The notes: generated by a model from the sequence alone, not told the origin. Numbered from the stretch's first letter, positions 1-11,870 are shown. The stretch: DNA of 64,000 nucleotides from Notospermus geniculatus (GCA_002633025.1 NMRB01000788.1:205574-269573), one strand, 5' to 3'. Translations and numbers: made by a program.

Positions 1-1454
1 TATTTCCTCAGGACTGTCATCAGCCTGTTTTTCCTCGCTAGAGGTCGTATTGCCCACTATCTCTGTTGCTTGAGTCACTTGCTTCCCCTTCCCTACTTCA
101 TCTTCACTGACAGTTATATTGTCCTCCATCTTCCACTTTCGCATGCTATTGCTAGCACCAAGATCACTTCCGTTTTGCTTTCATTTTCACTGAAAAGATA
201 AAAATTGCAACCCACATTAGAGAATATCCTGACTTTGGAAAGTTTAGGATATAACAGACAAATTCTGACATTGGCCAAACCGCTTATCATGGTAATGGTT
301 GGGAATTCTAAGCATTTCCCTGCAGGACGTTCATGTACCCTGCCTGGAAGGTTACAATGGTTACACTGTAACAACAAAGCGAATACTGAAACATAAAAGA
401 TCAAAAAATCAGAAAAGTGTCTTCGTCCCTAGGCCTTCCGTACCGCAGGCTCAGCCTTGTCTGATGATCCATCCACCTCTTTTTTCTGGGTGGGCAAACC
501 GGTTGGTTGGACAATATTATTATCAGTCAATCAATGTCCATTACAAGGATTCAGCAACAGAAGGCTCAGCAGAATGGCAGTGACACAAGGTGAAAGTATG
601 TAAGCCCTATGTAACATGATCACGATCAAACCTGAAGAATACACGCTTCGCACGTCATGCACGTGTAGCACACACTGCTACCACGATACACACACTTTGA
701 ATACACAGTCAATGAAGGGGTTTCAGCCTGGCAGATTTTTCAGGTCATCAACAAGAAAAGCGCATTCTTAGGCATTTCATCAAACGTAACAAAATGATCT
801 GTACCATCATAATCTTGACATTTTGCAGAATAATTTGGGTGCAATAGGTACACCCCTGCAGCCCTCGTTCATCAGCCAAAAGCTGTCAAATTTCGGTAAT
901 TATCAATAAATTTGATGCAGTTTCCATCAAGTGCTGTCAATGTGTGGGTAGCCTGCACTGAATTTCTCGTCGGCCCCTGATTGGTCAAAATCAGCGCCCC
1001 CTATAGGATTGTTGTGATTCCTGGCGCCAGACCCGATTGTCAACATTGTTCATCTCGCAACATTTTTTCTGCAAATAATCGTTTTAGTAAGGTAAATTGC
1101 TCGTATTTTCGTATTAGATTATCGGTTTTGATCATTTCAATGATTTAGGTGATGTATCAACGGTAAACGAAGCGTGAAATTGTCGAAAAAAGTGAAAAAG
1201 AATTTGGCAGATTTTCCCGGTTTGCCGCGCCCGCTCAGCTGATTAACAATGCACACATTGCTGTACATAAATGTACATGGTGGAAACCCATCCCCCCCCC
1301 CCGTGGCACACAAAAAGAAGACACGTCTCGGGTGGCTAGGCCTCAGTGCGGCTTGACTGCAGAATACCCGGGACAGTAAAAAGTAATCCCAAGAGGAAGT
1401 CATTCCGCGGTACGTCGGTTTGTGATTCGGTCACAAGTGTACAGACGACACCTT
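1..1454. other. Gene-poor left edge
   Basis: I see no supported gene here. Short open frames on both strands lack domains, splice logic or biased composition. A C-run near 1292-1301 and ordinary unique sequence are all that stand out. A distal exon of a gene lying to the left cannot be excluded. Confidence 0.5.
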
Positions 1455-1790
1455 GACAGCGTAGACACCAACCTGTCAGCATTCTCCTGATGTCTAGGTG
1501 TCTCGATCCCCGAACTGAACTGAAGTGGATTTTCCATGTTATATGACTGCGAAGACAGATTGACAGCATAGACATCGACCGCGGTCAACATTTTCCCGAT
1601 GTCTAGGTGTCTCGATGCCTGAACTGAAGTGGGTTTGCGATGTTATCCGAGGCGAGGACAACCTGACAGCATAGACATCGACCGGTCAGCAATTTACTGA
1701 TGACTAGGTGTCGATCTCTGAACTGATTAAGTCGATTTCCGATGTTATTTGACTGCGAGGACAACCTGGCAGTATAGACATCAACCACTG
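1455..1790. repeat. Degenerate ~105 bp tandem repeat, about 3 copies
   Basis: The phrase GACAGC(A/G)TAGACA recurs at about 1455, 1562, 1665 and, as GGCAGTATAGACA, at 1768, giving periods of 107, 103 and 103 bp. Each unit also carries GATG(T)CTAGGTGTC and a GATGTTAT tail. Copies have diverged by substitutions and small indels. Short open frames through it look incidental. Confidence 0.75.
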
Positions 1791-2280
1791 CCATTTCCAG
1801 TACCCTAGCCTTCGAGAAATGCCGGGAGAACCGAGATTTCTTGCGATGAAAAGGTTCCTGTGCACTTACGTACAAATTTGCCCGAGATAATGAACTTTTT
1901 CAGCTAAATAAATCCGCATCACCGTAGTTTGGAACGTAATGGGAAACCCACTCGCTGCTTCTCTGTGTCGCTCATGTCAAGTCGCCGCTTATTCCGTCAG
2001 TCTGTGTCACACTGGCACACGGGCCACAGGGAAAAACGTTACACCGGGCGATCTGCATGTTACGCCAACACTTTAACCACTGCAGAGGTTAGCGAGGTCT
2101 TACACCAGTAGGCGTACGATATTTATTGCACAGGAACTTCTGGCATGCATTTACTTGCTGTCCAGCTGTCTATAGGTGTCTGCATGTCCACCTACCAGTC
2201 AAATCATGACCATTGGTTGTCCAGGTGTCTATACCTGTCGAGGTGTCCATAATCAGTTGTCTTAGCTGTCGACATATCCT

Positions 2281-2545
2281 GATGCCGAGGTGTCTGCTGT
2301 CTATTCTGTCGCCATGTCCAGTAGGGTACTGAAAATGTGGAGAGGTCATGATGCCGAGGTGTCTGCTGTCTATTCTGTCGCCATGTCCAGTAGAGAACTG
2401 AACATGTGGAGAGGTCATGATGCCGAGATGTCTGCTGTCTATTCTGTCGCCATGTCCAGTAGAGTACTGAACATGTGGAGAGGTCATGATGCCGAGGTGT
2501 CTGCTGTCTATTCTGTCGTCATGTCCAGTAGGATAGTCAACATCA
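2281..2545. repeat. 69 bp minisatellite, four copies
   Basis: Units starting GATGCCGAG begin at 2281, 2350, 2419 and 2488, exactly 69 bp apart, with only a few substitutions between copies; the last degrades after about 2530. Since 69 is 23 codons, frames stay open through the array on both strands (minus-strand frame spans roughly 2170-2577). I see no start context, splice sites or known repeat motif proving translation, so I annotate it as a minisatellite. Confidence 0.9.
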
Positions 2546-2829
2546 TGTGAAAGTAGTTCCATGCGCATTAATACCAAATATCTTACGGTTTTACTGTCCC
2601 ACTGTACATTTGTACAGTGAGTTCTACAGGAGGTATACGAGTGTACCGGGGATTCTGCAGTTGCTCCCTTGGTGCTTAAATATGTACCTCATGACCTGTA
2701 GCACAGTTCCTCACAGATTTTTGAAAAAGATGGTTTTCTTTGTAGAATGCCCGGGTAGAATGATTCATTGTCAGAAAACTTGATCATGTTGATTGATTTG
2801 TTGATGTGTTGGCCTTGCCTTTTTTGGCT

Positions 2830-2930
2830 TATTAGGCCTAGGCCTAGCCCTAGGCTAGGCCTATTTCTCTAAAGAAATAGCATGAATAGGGCCCAGGCTA
2901 CCACCAGTGGTAGGCCTAGGCCTAGCTTTT
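2830..2930. repeat. AGGCCTA-rich simple patch
   Basis: The words TAGGCCTA and CCTAGGCC recur many times between about 2836 and 2926. The same octamer is scattered through the window (for example near 6546, 7260, 43330, 43390) and seems to be a compositional signature of this genome, not a discrete element. Confidence 0.6.
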
Positions 2931-3032
2931 TAGCCACCATGTTCATGACTGTCTGTTTGTCTGTCTTCACCCACTTGACGCAGGTTTTGTCCCAAATTTT
3001 CCTGTTTAACTCATTCGGTTTTTCCACAGGTG

Positions 3033-4001
3033 ATGATGATGATGGCTGGATTCCCTTGGGAGGATGACAGAGCATTCTCCATTGGACGTGACAGGATCCA
3101 ACCATTAGACGACATCGATGGATCGTATCCTTCTTTTGATGCCTTGATCTTAACAAGTCCAATGAAGTGTGAACCACAATGGCTGGATAGCTGTAACAAG
3201 CTGGAGAACACATCATTCGACAGCGGTTACACCTCCTCATCGCAAGATATCATGAACCACCAAGCAGTCAGTTTGAGCATTGACCCAGATTTTGTGCAAG
3301 AACAAGAAAGTCCTAAAAAGAACTGTATTCGGAAGAGTTTTGCCAAGATTGAACGTGGAGGCAGACTGAGCGGTGTCAATACCCATCTTTGGTCCCCAGT
3401 TAAATTTCAGCAGCACGATGATTTCAATGCGTTGATCTTTCCTAATGACTTTGTGTTTGAACCAGAAACTTGTGATCTGTCTGACAAATTGTCCAGTGAT
3501 ACTACAGAGGAACGGGACATCCAGGTTGTAGAAGAAAGTACGAACACAAAACGGAAATACACTAGGAGAAAACCACTCAAGAAAGATGTCAAAAACGGAG
3601 TAAAATACGACACAAAGGACCAATTTAAAAAACCTAGCAAAAGACTCAACCATGCCCGCAACAGATTTGCAGCTGCATTGATTCACGCGGACACGGTTTC
3701 AAAAGTAAGACACCAGAAACATATGGAGAGTTTGGAGAACCTAAAAATCACTAAAGAACAGACTGCGAAGGCTGCATATCTCTTAAATAGGTCAACTGAC
3801 TCGAACACTCGCAAAATTCGTCGTGTGATTTTCCAAGAAAATCAGAAACTCCAGGGTGATAGATTCTCCTGGTCTGTCGGTGATTCACTCAATAAAAGTT
3901 TCAAGCACATCTCAGTGAAGAAGGGTCTGAAACGGAAGCGCAGTGTGACACCCCTCCAGGCCAAGAGACAATCACTAATGGATGGCAGCGAATCAGATTA
4001 G
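3033..4001 (+). CDS. Unrecognised lysine-rich, probably nuclear protein (322 aa)
   Basis: One long exon follows a good splice acceptor (pyrimidine tract and CCACAG ending at 3029), so a 5' UTR exon probably lies upstream. Four consecutive ATG codons start at 3033; translation could begin at any of them. The N-terminal half is acidic and Ser/Asp-rich with a short FPWEDD segment. The C-terminal half is strongly basic, with clusters KRKYTRRKPLKK (about residues 172-183) and GLKRKRS near the end that look like nuclear localisation signals. Residues about 205-260 look helical. The frame ends at TAG 3999-4001. I recognise no family. Its length, single clean frame and splice acceptor make it a credible terminal coding exon; function is unknown. 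Confidence 0.7.
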   Translation: MMMMAGFPWEDDRAFSIGRDRIQPLDDIDGSYPSFDALILTSPMKCEPQWLDSCNKLENTSFDSGYTSSSQDIMNHQAVSLSIDPDFVQEQESPKKNCIRKSFAKIERGGRLSGVNTHLWSPVKFQQHDDFNALIFPNDFVFEPETCDLSDKLSSDTTEERDIQVVEESTNTKRKYTRRKPLKKDVKNGVKYDTKDQFKKPSKRLNHARNRFAAALIHADTVSKVRHQKHMESLENLKITKEQTAKAAYLLNRSTDSNTRKIRRVIFQENQKLQGDRFSWSVGDSLNKSFKHISVKKGLKRKRSVTPLQAKRQSLMDGSESD

Positions 4002-4506
4002 GCTCAAGGTTTTGCAGCCTTGCATGCTTATCTTCTTCAAAATTGAAATGAAACAGTCATGACACTGCGGATGGCATGCCGCCACAATTTTTTCTACTAG
4101 TACTATGTCAGTATCGGGTAATAACAGAATGATTTTATGTAGCGTCTCATACTCCTTGATCAAAGACCTTGGTTTCGTGCAAAGCATTACACACTGGGAG
4201 AACTCGATGATGGTGGTGGACAAGAAGACATCTGACACGTCATAGCGGTAGGTCAAATCAACACAATTGTTTTTGTCCTGTCATCATTGTTTAATTCAAC
4301 TTCAAGGTCGATTCAGAGGAGGCGCATCAGAATCAGATACGTAACTAGTCAAGAGAGCCCAAACATTTTCTTTGTAGCTTTAAGCATAACAAACGATACC
4401 TGCACTTTGGAAATCAAGTCAGATATTGCTCATTGATCCACAATGCTGTTATTTGGTGGTAATTTGCGGCTCCGCTCTCACGTCAACCAATTTCAAAAAT
4501 CTCTCC

Positions 4507-4959
4507 TCACAATGAGAAACCGGAGGAACTAACGTCACGACGCGGCGCTGTGAGCAGTGCGACCGAAGTTTCTTTTTTCTAACGTTATTTCCATTTATTT
4601 CTGGCGTGAAAATCACCCTTTCGTTTTGGTCACCTGGCATTAAAATTTACACCATCTTGTAGCAGATAAAAATGTCTGCAATTTTGCAATGCTTTTTTCC
4701 TTAAAATGAAGACATAGATGACGATTTCGGCAACGTCTTTATCTCATTTTTTCTGTAGAAAATGTACAGCAGATTTTTTCATGACGTAGCGCCAACACAT
4801 AAAACGACGTCAATGACGTCGTTTCGGTCGCACTGCTCGCAGCGCCGACCTGTCGGGATTTCCGGCACGCGGGTTCCTCATTGAAAATTCCATCAAACTT
4901 TTTTATCCCCTTCAGCTGCACTGCAGTTGAAGGGGATAAAAAAGTTTGATGGAATTTTC
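4507..4959. repeat. Nested foldback element with a 38 bp near-perfect hairpin
   Basis: Two structures are nested. An imperfect inverted repeat pairs about 4507-4571 (containing GAGCAGTGCGACCGAA) with about 4815-4885. Inside the right arm region, 4883-4920 and 4922-4959 are reverse complements over 38 bp with one mismatch and almost no loop. The CGACGTCAATGACGTCG palindrome near 4805 is part of the same block. This resembles a MITE or foldback element; I cannot assign a family. Confidence 0.75.
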
Positions 4960-5573
4960 TGCAGTGCAGATTGGGAAGGGGGCCTTACTGATGTTTGATA
5001 GTGATCCTGAACTTTTAGAATTTTAAAAACTTTGTAGAAATTGACTGCACCATTCCTACATGTAGACCCCATTCCTGCCAGTGCCTATTGCACGATTCAT
5101 AAAAATAAAAAAGGCCATAATATAGCCAGTTTTGTACAAACCTCTTGAACTTGGTTGAGAATTTAATGGAGCTAATAAAGGCATGTAAGCCATGCACAAA
5201 AGCAGATTGGGACATCATAAATAATCAAATCATTTAGAACAAAAAAATCAGTTTGCTTCAACTGAGTTTGTGTTGCCTGTAAGGATTAGATTAACAGTGT
5301 GTTTGATATTGTCTGTACATATTGCCCTGTGATTTTATATTGTTAATTTTTCGCTCAAGATGTGAAAAGAGTGTAAGCCAGGTGGGCAACTTAAAAGATG
5401 ACTTGAAATTATCATGGTCATAAAAAATAATTTATGTTGAGGTAATCCTATCCGACAGCCATCGGAAGGATCTGAGCTACTGCTAGTTTGCTAAACCAAA
5501 GCTGAGGGAATTCTCAATTGTATTTTGTTAAGACTACTTTTGCCAGGATTTTCACTGAAAATTGGGTATATCT

Positions 5574-5682
5574 GGGCCCATATTCATAAAACTACTTAAG
5601 TCTAAGTGTCACACTTATCCTTTGTTCAACACAAAAGATAAGTATCACACTTTGACTTAAGTATGTTTATGAATATGGACCC
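5574..5682. mobile_element. Foldback MITE, 109 bp
   Basis: The ends GGGCCCATATTCATAAA (left) and the complement of TTTATGAATATGGACCC (right) form terminal inverted repeats that continue through CTTAAGTC and AAGTGT almost to the centre. The whole 109 bp folds on itself with scattered mismatches. It has no coding capacity. The pattern fits a non-autonomous miniature inverted-repeat element. Confidence 0.75.
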
Positions 5683-5842
5683 TGAACCTGATCAGATTTA
5701 CAGGTGAATAGAGTTATAGTCAAAAAACTCTAGAATTCCATGCGTTCGAAGATATGAACCAGGATAAAAATAGATTGTACAGTATTAAGTGGAGACAAAT
5801 TGATCACACAATATGTTGTAACCATGCTTGTCTAGAAATAAA

Positions 5843-7794
5843 ACTGTGATATGATGAATTCCACTCTGTTTTCTTCATATTAGACTGACCTTTTGTCAAT
5901 TCACTCCCCACAAGAATCAACTGTGCAAGCTGGAGTTCCTCTACCTGTATCACAGTCCTGAACTTTTTGAAGGACACTGACTAGGGTTGCTTTTTATCAG
6001 ACAAAGAGGGATTGTAAATGTGACCCGTGACAGCAAAATGAGTCAGAATGCGCCAGAAAAAAGACCCAAGATGACACCAGAGAATTTACAAAAGTGGACA
6101 AAGTCAAATTTCACAATGGGCTGACAATGCTGAAATCAACAAACCGTTGGTTCACCTCATGGTCTTCTGTGCGGGCAAGTCCATCGTGCTCCTCGGCGCG
6201 AGCATGATTGCGCCCATGTTACGTGAAGCACTGGAAACAGCACTGAATAAGTGAAAGAATGTCACGTCCGAGACCGTGGACTTGCCCTGTGCGCATTCCA
6301 ACTCATTTTGCCGTCATGGGTCACATATGGAGATGCATAAATGCCAAATCAAGACCAAGATGATTTTGGAGGAACTTACTGAATTCAGTCAGAATGAAAT
6401 CGTCAGTGGACCATGTGCTCACCTGGGTAAACGTAGGCTACCAGAAGAACAAATGACAAATGTTAAATCGAAATATTCAAGGGCAAGCCTTGATCGCGGG
6501 TTGAACAACAAGATTTCCAATCGACAGTCACAGGTGCCATAGCTAGGCTAAGGGCAAAAGGCCCAGGGCTAAGGCCTATGTCGATGATAGGCCTAGCGTC
6601 ACTTCTGATTGGGGATTCTCAAGTTAAGACAAATGCTGCATTCACTCCAAAATGACTTACCAGTAGGCCTATCTTTATCTTTCATCTTCGCCATTCAGAT
6701 TGCAGACACACTCCCTCGCCATGTCAGCAGTGAGTTAGCTGATTCTTCCATTCATTGTTCTCCAAATCAATGGAATCGAATGCTTGTCACAAAAAGCAAG
6801 TCAAACAATCCCATTGAAACAGAGAATTCATTTTCAACCTCGACCTTGGCTTGTTCCAAAACAAGTTGATGAACACATCACATAGGCCATATCAATAGAA
6901 AGGTATAAAGGGATCTAACTGGAGGAATACCATGAAGTACTAGATTGCCGATAGGGTAATTGAGAGCTAGCATGTTGCTCCTTCTAAAGCGCCTGGTCTC
7001 AACTGAAGAACTGATGATTCCAAATTGGCAATGGCCTGATCTCCTGGCTGACTGTGATTGGTCAGAAAGACTGCCACATTCAGGAGTTGTCTCTGGTCTA
7101 GTCTCGACATAACATTGATTTAAGAAGGCATCAGCCGGTGTCGTTAGTTCTATCCAGACAGCGGTGGCAACAGAAGTGAATGCTTGCTTGAAAACGACAA
7201 GTCAAACTCTCCCATCACAACCGTCGGCTGGTGCATTTCTGCACCCGGCATCCGCCTTCTAGGCCTAAAGTGAGGCTGATGCACCCAGGGCCTAAATGAG
7301 TAGCCTACAGGATGCCTTGAATGAAAAGGGTACATCAGCCAGATGCATGCTCTTTTCCTTTCTGCTATCCTACGCTACTTCTACTACAACCCCTAAAGAG
7401 TTTTACCACTTCGAACTACCGGTACGACTATGCTTCAGGTACTTACCGGTAGGCTACCACGCCCATTACCTACCTGATCAAAATGCCACAAGTGGCATTC
7501 ATTGGGAAATCTCGGAAAATGGCGAAAAACTGAGAAAATCACACGAACATCTTCGAAAATCTCAAAAAAGCCGAGTAAATAGTCCAAAAATCACCGGCGG
7601 AAGACGAAAATGGTGGAAGGCACCCTTGGAAAATGACCGCAATGAAAAAATGTGCATGTCAGAAATTACACAAAATGTTGACCAAGCCCCATCATCCTTA
7701 AAACTTCCTAAAATGGTCAAAACAAAGTTGACCAAAATTAGATGACAGATCCAACAAAATGCTGGAAGGCAAGCCTTCAATTAAACAGTCCATT
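5843..7794. other. Gene-poor interval
   Basis: Short open frames at 6276-6542, 6609-6869 and 7296-7745 have no recognisable domain. The last is Lys/Arg-rich only because it runs through AAAATC-rich sequence related to the 379 bp repeat that follows. I see nothing supportable as a gene. Confidence 0.5.
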
Positions 7795-8561
7795 CTGTCA
7801 GCCAGACGCACGCTGTTTTCCCTTCCGCTATCATCATTACAGTCTAGAGTACCAGTTCTACTGTACAACCCGTACGGCAACTGCTACTTGTATGGTGAGT
7901 GTACTTACCATTACATATCTGATCAAAATGTCGGAAGAGGCATTTCTTTGGAAAAGATTTTTAAAATCTCCAAAAATGGCCAAAAAATCGTCCAAAAATC
8001 ACTGATTGTACCGGGTATCCTCGGAAAAATCCAAAAATGGCCGAGAAAATTGTACAAAAATCACCGCCAGAAGATGAAAATACCGGGAACCTCCAAAAAT
8101 CGCCAACATCGGTTCACAAAAATCGTCGCAGGAAAAGCGCATGAAAAACACTGGGTAGGTGGGGAACGTCCATCTGTCAGCCAGACGCACGCTGTTTTCC
8201 CTTCCGCTATCATCATTACAATCTAGAGTACAACAAGTACTATGACCGGTTCTACTGTACAACCCGTACGACAACTGCTACTTGTATGGTGAGTGTACTT
8301 ACCATTACATCTGATCAATATGTCGGAAGAGGCATTTCTTTGGAAAAGATTTTTTAAATCTCCAAAAATGGCCAAAAAATCGTCCAAAAATCACTGATTG
8401 TACCGGGTATCCTCGGAAAAATCCAAAAATGGCCTAGAAAATTGTATAAAAATCACCTCCAGAAGATGAAAATACCGGAAACCTCCAAAAATCACCAACA
8501 TCGGTTCACAAAAATCGTTGCAGGAAAAGCGCATGAAAAACACTGGGTAGGTGGGGAACGT
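7795..8561. repeat. 379 bp tandem duplication
   Basis: The block starting CTGTCAGCCAGACGCACGC at 7795 recurs at 8174, and both copies end with GGTAGGTGGGGAACG (about 8155-8169 and 8546-8560). Identity is high over the full unit with small indels. A more diverged AAAATC-rich relative precedes it (about 7490-7740). No coding function is evident. Confidence 0.85.
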
Positions 8562-8607
8562 TTCTGGTTCTTACTTTAGTGAAAGAACGAAGTGGTCACA
8601 GAAGTTT

Positions 8608-9345
8608 CATGAAGACAGCAAATTCATCTGCTGCCTCTGACACAGAACGGCAAAGGTCGATACTTTCAGTACCGGTATCAGTATAATGGTCACCTGATCG
8701 TACTTCAGGCAGACTGATATTCATCAGTGAAAGTCAGAAAAATGGTCATGAATTCTTACGGATGTTTCATGAGGACAGCAATTCATCCGCTGCCTCTTTG
8801 GTACAGAACAGCAAAGGTCGATACTTTCAGTACCGGTATCAGTATAATGGTCACCTGACTGTATTTCACGCAGACTGATATTCGTTAGTGAAAGTCGGAA
8901 AAATGGTCACGAATTCTTACGGATGAAGACAGCAATTAATCTGCTGCCTCTTTGGTAAAGAACAGTAAAGGTCGCTATGTGTATCAGTAAGGGTACCATA
9001 TACAGGCCACAAAGGACCTGTAAGGTCAATGACCCCTACACAAAAAGCTCAGCAGCCATCTCCAATCATCTAGTACCTTGAAGGAAGATGTTCAAAATGA
9101 TTCAGGAGACATCTCAAAAATGGCCGTGAAATTAGCGCAAAAATCACCGATGGAAAGAGGGGCAGTTATTTCTTTATTTCTTTATTACCAAAAATGGAAC
9201 CGCGAAGAGTAAAAACGTTTTATGAAGACAGCAATTCATCGACTGCCTGTTTGGTAGTGATACGGAAAGGCAAAGGTCGTTATTGTATCGGTATCAGTAT
9301 CAGCAAATTCATCCGCTGCCTCTTTGGCACAGAACAGCAAAGGTT
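8608..9345. repeat. Degenerate ~155 bp repeat family
   Basis: The phrase GACAGCAATTCATC followed by CTGCCTCTTTGG and CAGCAAAGGTCG occurs near 8614, 8774, 8928, 9228 and 9303. The first three copies also share GTACCGGTATCAGTATAATGG. Spacing is irregular beyond the first three. This is a noncoding repeat cluster. Confidence 0.75.
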
Positions 9346-9347
9346 GC

Positions 9348-9383
9348 TATCAGTATCAGTATCAGTATCAGTATGAGTATGAG
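9348..9383. repeat. (TATCAG)n microsatellite
   Basis: About six hexamers of TATCAG, with the last ones changing to TATGAG, lie directly after a member of the preceding repeat family. Confidence 0.9.
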
Positions 9384-9540
9384 AATAACAGGCCACGAAG
9401 GACCTGTAAGAGCATGACCCCTAAAAGCTGAGCAGCCCTCTCCAATCATCTAGTACCTCCAGTAGTGATATGAAGATCGTCTCAACAGTTAAGGGACATG
9501 ACCTCATTATCAGCTCTATGATTTATCAAAGTGACATAGT

Positions 9541-9783
9541 ATGTAATAAGGTGGATGACTTGTGACTTATGAATCATGCAGTTAGTCCCTGAAAAGGTTT
9601 TGTTACTTGAAATTAGGCTTAGTTTTGCCGGGACCGAGAAATAGTGTTCAATGTAGGGAGGTGTTCAATGTACGGAGGTGTTCAATGATCCAGGTTCCAC
9701 TGTAGTTACTACTCACATACTAAGTATGTGATAAAGTGGATGACTTGTGACTTATGAATCATGCAGTTAGTCCCTGAAAATGA
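9541..9783. repeat. ~55 bp direct repeat flanking an insert
   Basis: GTGGATGACTTGTGACTTA and the following GAATCATGCAGTTAGTCCCTG occur at about 9550-9592 and 9735-9777. Between them is a segment with three GTGTTCAATG words and an end resembling AGGTTCCACTGTA, reminiscent of the terminal repeat seen at 18241-18429. It may be a decayed DNA-transposon insertion. Confidence 0.6.
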
Positions 9784-9956
9784 AATAGGCCTACAGCTGA
9801 GAGCAAATATTTCAATACAGGGTAATAAGAGAAAGAGAGAGCATTTATGATTAGTAACAGGCAATACCCATCATGGATGGAGTTGTCTGGCTAATCATCC
9901 ATCAAACCATGGTTGAATAGCCTCTGACAACACCATCCTGATGAAAGGGACTATGT

Positions 9957-11870
9957 ATGCACAAAAATCCTTCAACCAGTGGGCCTACATGTCCTGGACC
10001 TAGTGGAGCGTGCATACAGTCTAACGTAAGCCTAAATACTTACAGAGTGTACCTGAAAGAGATGCCTGAAAAAAGACATGCAATGTACAGCAACGCTAGT
10101 CCTGGACCGTCCAGGAAGTCAAGTTTTACCGCTGAGCCGATCCAGCAAACAAGGCAGGGGGTATTTTCACCCAGTGAGAACAGCAATTTAAGTGTGATCT
10201 GTGCGTCACTGCTGCATCTCAATCCTGTGGTTGTGAAATGCCTGTCTCCCTTCGAACAGGCAGGATCCCCTTTAAAGCCTTCTGAAAAACTCAGGTGAGA
10301 ATTAGAAACCTGAAAAAAAAACACATGCAATGTACAACAACGTTAGTCCTAGACCGTCTAGGAAGTCAAGTTTTACCGCTGAGCCGAAGCAGCAAACATT
10401 TGGCAAGTGTGGGTATTTTCACCCAGTGAGAACAGCAATTCATTCAGAGAGAGCTGTTCATTGAGAGAGAATGGCAAATTTAAGTGCCGAGATCTCAATC
10501 CTGTGGTTGTGAACTGCCTGTCTCCCTTCGAACAGGCAGGGTCCCCTTTCATGGCCTTCTGAAAAACTCGGGTGAGAATTAGAAACCTGAAAAAAAACAC
10601 ATGCAATGTACAACAACGCTAGTCCTAGACCGTCTAGGAAGTCAAGTTTTACCGCTGCCGATCCAGCAAACATTTGGCAAGTATGGGTATTTTCACCCAC
10701 TGCTGTTCATTGGGAGAGAATGGCAAATTTAAGTGCCGAGATCTCGATCAGTGCTGTGGTTGTGTCAGACAGGCGGTGTCTCCTTTCACGACTTTGACTG
10801 CAGATTCTGAAAAAAACTAAGGTGAGAATTAGAAACCTGAAAAAGAACTGATGAATGCATAGTGTAACAAAGTAGGCTGTCATCTTCTTGTGTCCTTCAA
10901 AATATTGAAACACCCTAGTGTTTGTGTCAGCTGTATTACCAATATCGCTTATATCAATAAGAATCAATAACAACTTGTAAACATTCATGTATTTTCACTC
11001 TTGTGCTGGTTATTATGTTGTAAATAAATAGATATATTTTTCCATTGTAATTTTGTATCATAAGTGTATGTATTGTCACCTTCTGGAGGTTAGTTAGGCC
11101 CTAAGTACTTAGTAAGTTATTGTTATTGGCCCTTGTGTATGCATCATGGCGCGTATTTTGAGTGGTGCACTTGAAACTGTAGGTGTTAAGAGCTCCGTGG
11201 AAATTCGACTAATTCGTGGATTAAATGATGCTTTATGTGCTATATTTCGTGATATTTTGTATGGTATGATCATTGTAAATATATGTAACCTTTCATGTAA
11301 GTAAGTTGTAGCTATTTTGATAATGCTTTGACCATGGTTTTTGGGCCGAGTTTCACTCGCGATTCTCGGCTCTGGTGATGTTTTGGTCGCCATTTTGGGG
11401 AGTCTCGCGGCTCCCCCGCTTGTGTATAAATACGAGTGCCGGCAGCGCGCTGGCAGACCACTTCTGACGACGACTGATGCCTGATGTCCCTCCTCTCTGA
11501 AGCCTGAAGAGCCTAACTTTAGTCCGGGACTGAAGCTTGCACCTGGAGATTCTGGGAATCTCTTGTTGGCCTCTGACGATCTGATGTGGCGATCCTGCTG
11601 AGGTGTGTGTGTGTGGTGCAGTGTTTGTAGGCGTCGTGGGCTGATGAGTGATTGGAGGTCGTAGCATCCATGTGGTTGTGTCAGACAGGCGGTGTCTCCT
11701 TTCACAACTTGACTGCAGATTCTGAAAAACTAAGGTGAGAATTAGAAACCTGAAAAAGAAGAACTGATGAATGCATACAGCAGTGGAAAGGTTTTAAGTA
11801 TCCGCATATCACTTGGATTGTGAACTTGGCAAAAGTAGGCTGTCATCTTCTGTCCTTCAGAATATATTGA
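9957..11870. repeat. Cluster of ~260 bp repeats with splice-donor-like ends
   Basis: Units carrying AATGTACA(G/A)CAACG(C/T)TAGTCC and AGTCAAGTTTTACCGCTG begin near 10083, 10328 and 10603. Each ends with a CTGAAAAACT...GGTGAGAATTAG segment (near 10280, 10562, 10810) that looks like a splice donor. A partial copy of the last unit recurs at about 11671-11870, beyond the TATA-containing unit. The frame 9957-10298 (+) encodes a Pro/Ser-rich peptide across the first copy but has no recognised domain. Either these are noncoding repeats or duplicated exons of an unrecognised transcript; I favour repeats. Confidence 0.65.
11340..11670 (+). promoter_or_regulatory. TATA-containing GC-rich promoter-like unit, possible solo LTR
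   Basis: TATAAATA at 11425-11432 is followed after about 30 bp by GC-rich sequence with GGCAGACCACTTCTGACG, a plausible transcription start region. The surrounding block (about 10920-11670) interrupts two copies of the same repeat flank, as an insertion would. I could not define clean TG...CA ends or a target-site duplication, so the LTR reading is tentative. Confidence 0.3.

Larger units (their letters stand above)
4002..5842 (+). other. Probable 3' UTR of the upstream lysine-rich gene
   Basis: No further coding exon is visible after the stop at 4001. The first clear AATAAA on this strand is at 5837-5842, in a context consistent with polyadenylation. If used, the 3' UTR is about 1.8 kb and includes two foldback elements (4507-4959 and 5574-5682). 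Confidence 0.35.

Noticed and set aside
7296-8226. Lys-rich frames at 7296-7745 and 7759-8226
   Set aside because: They derive from AAAATC-rich tandem repeats; no conserved protein features.
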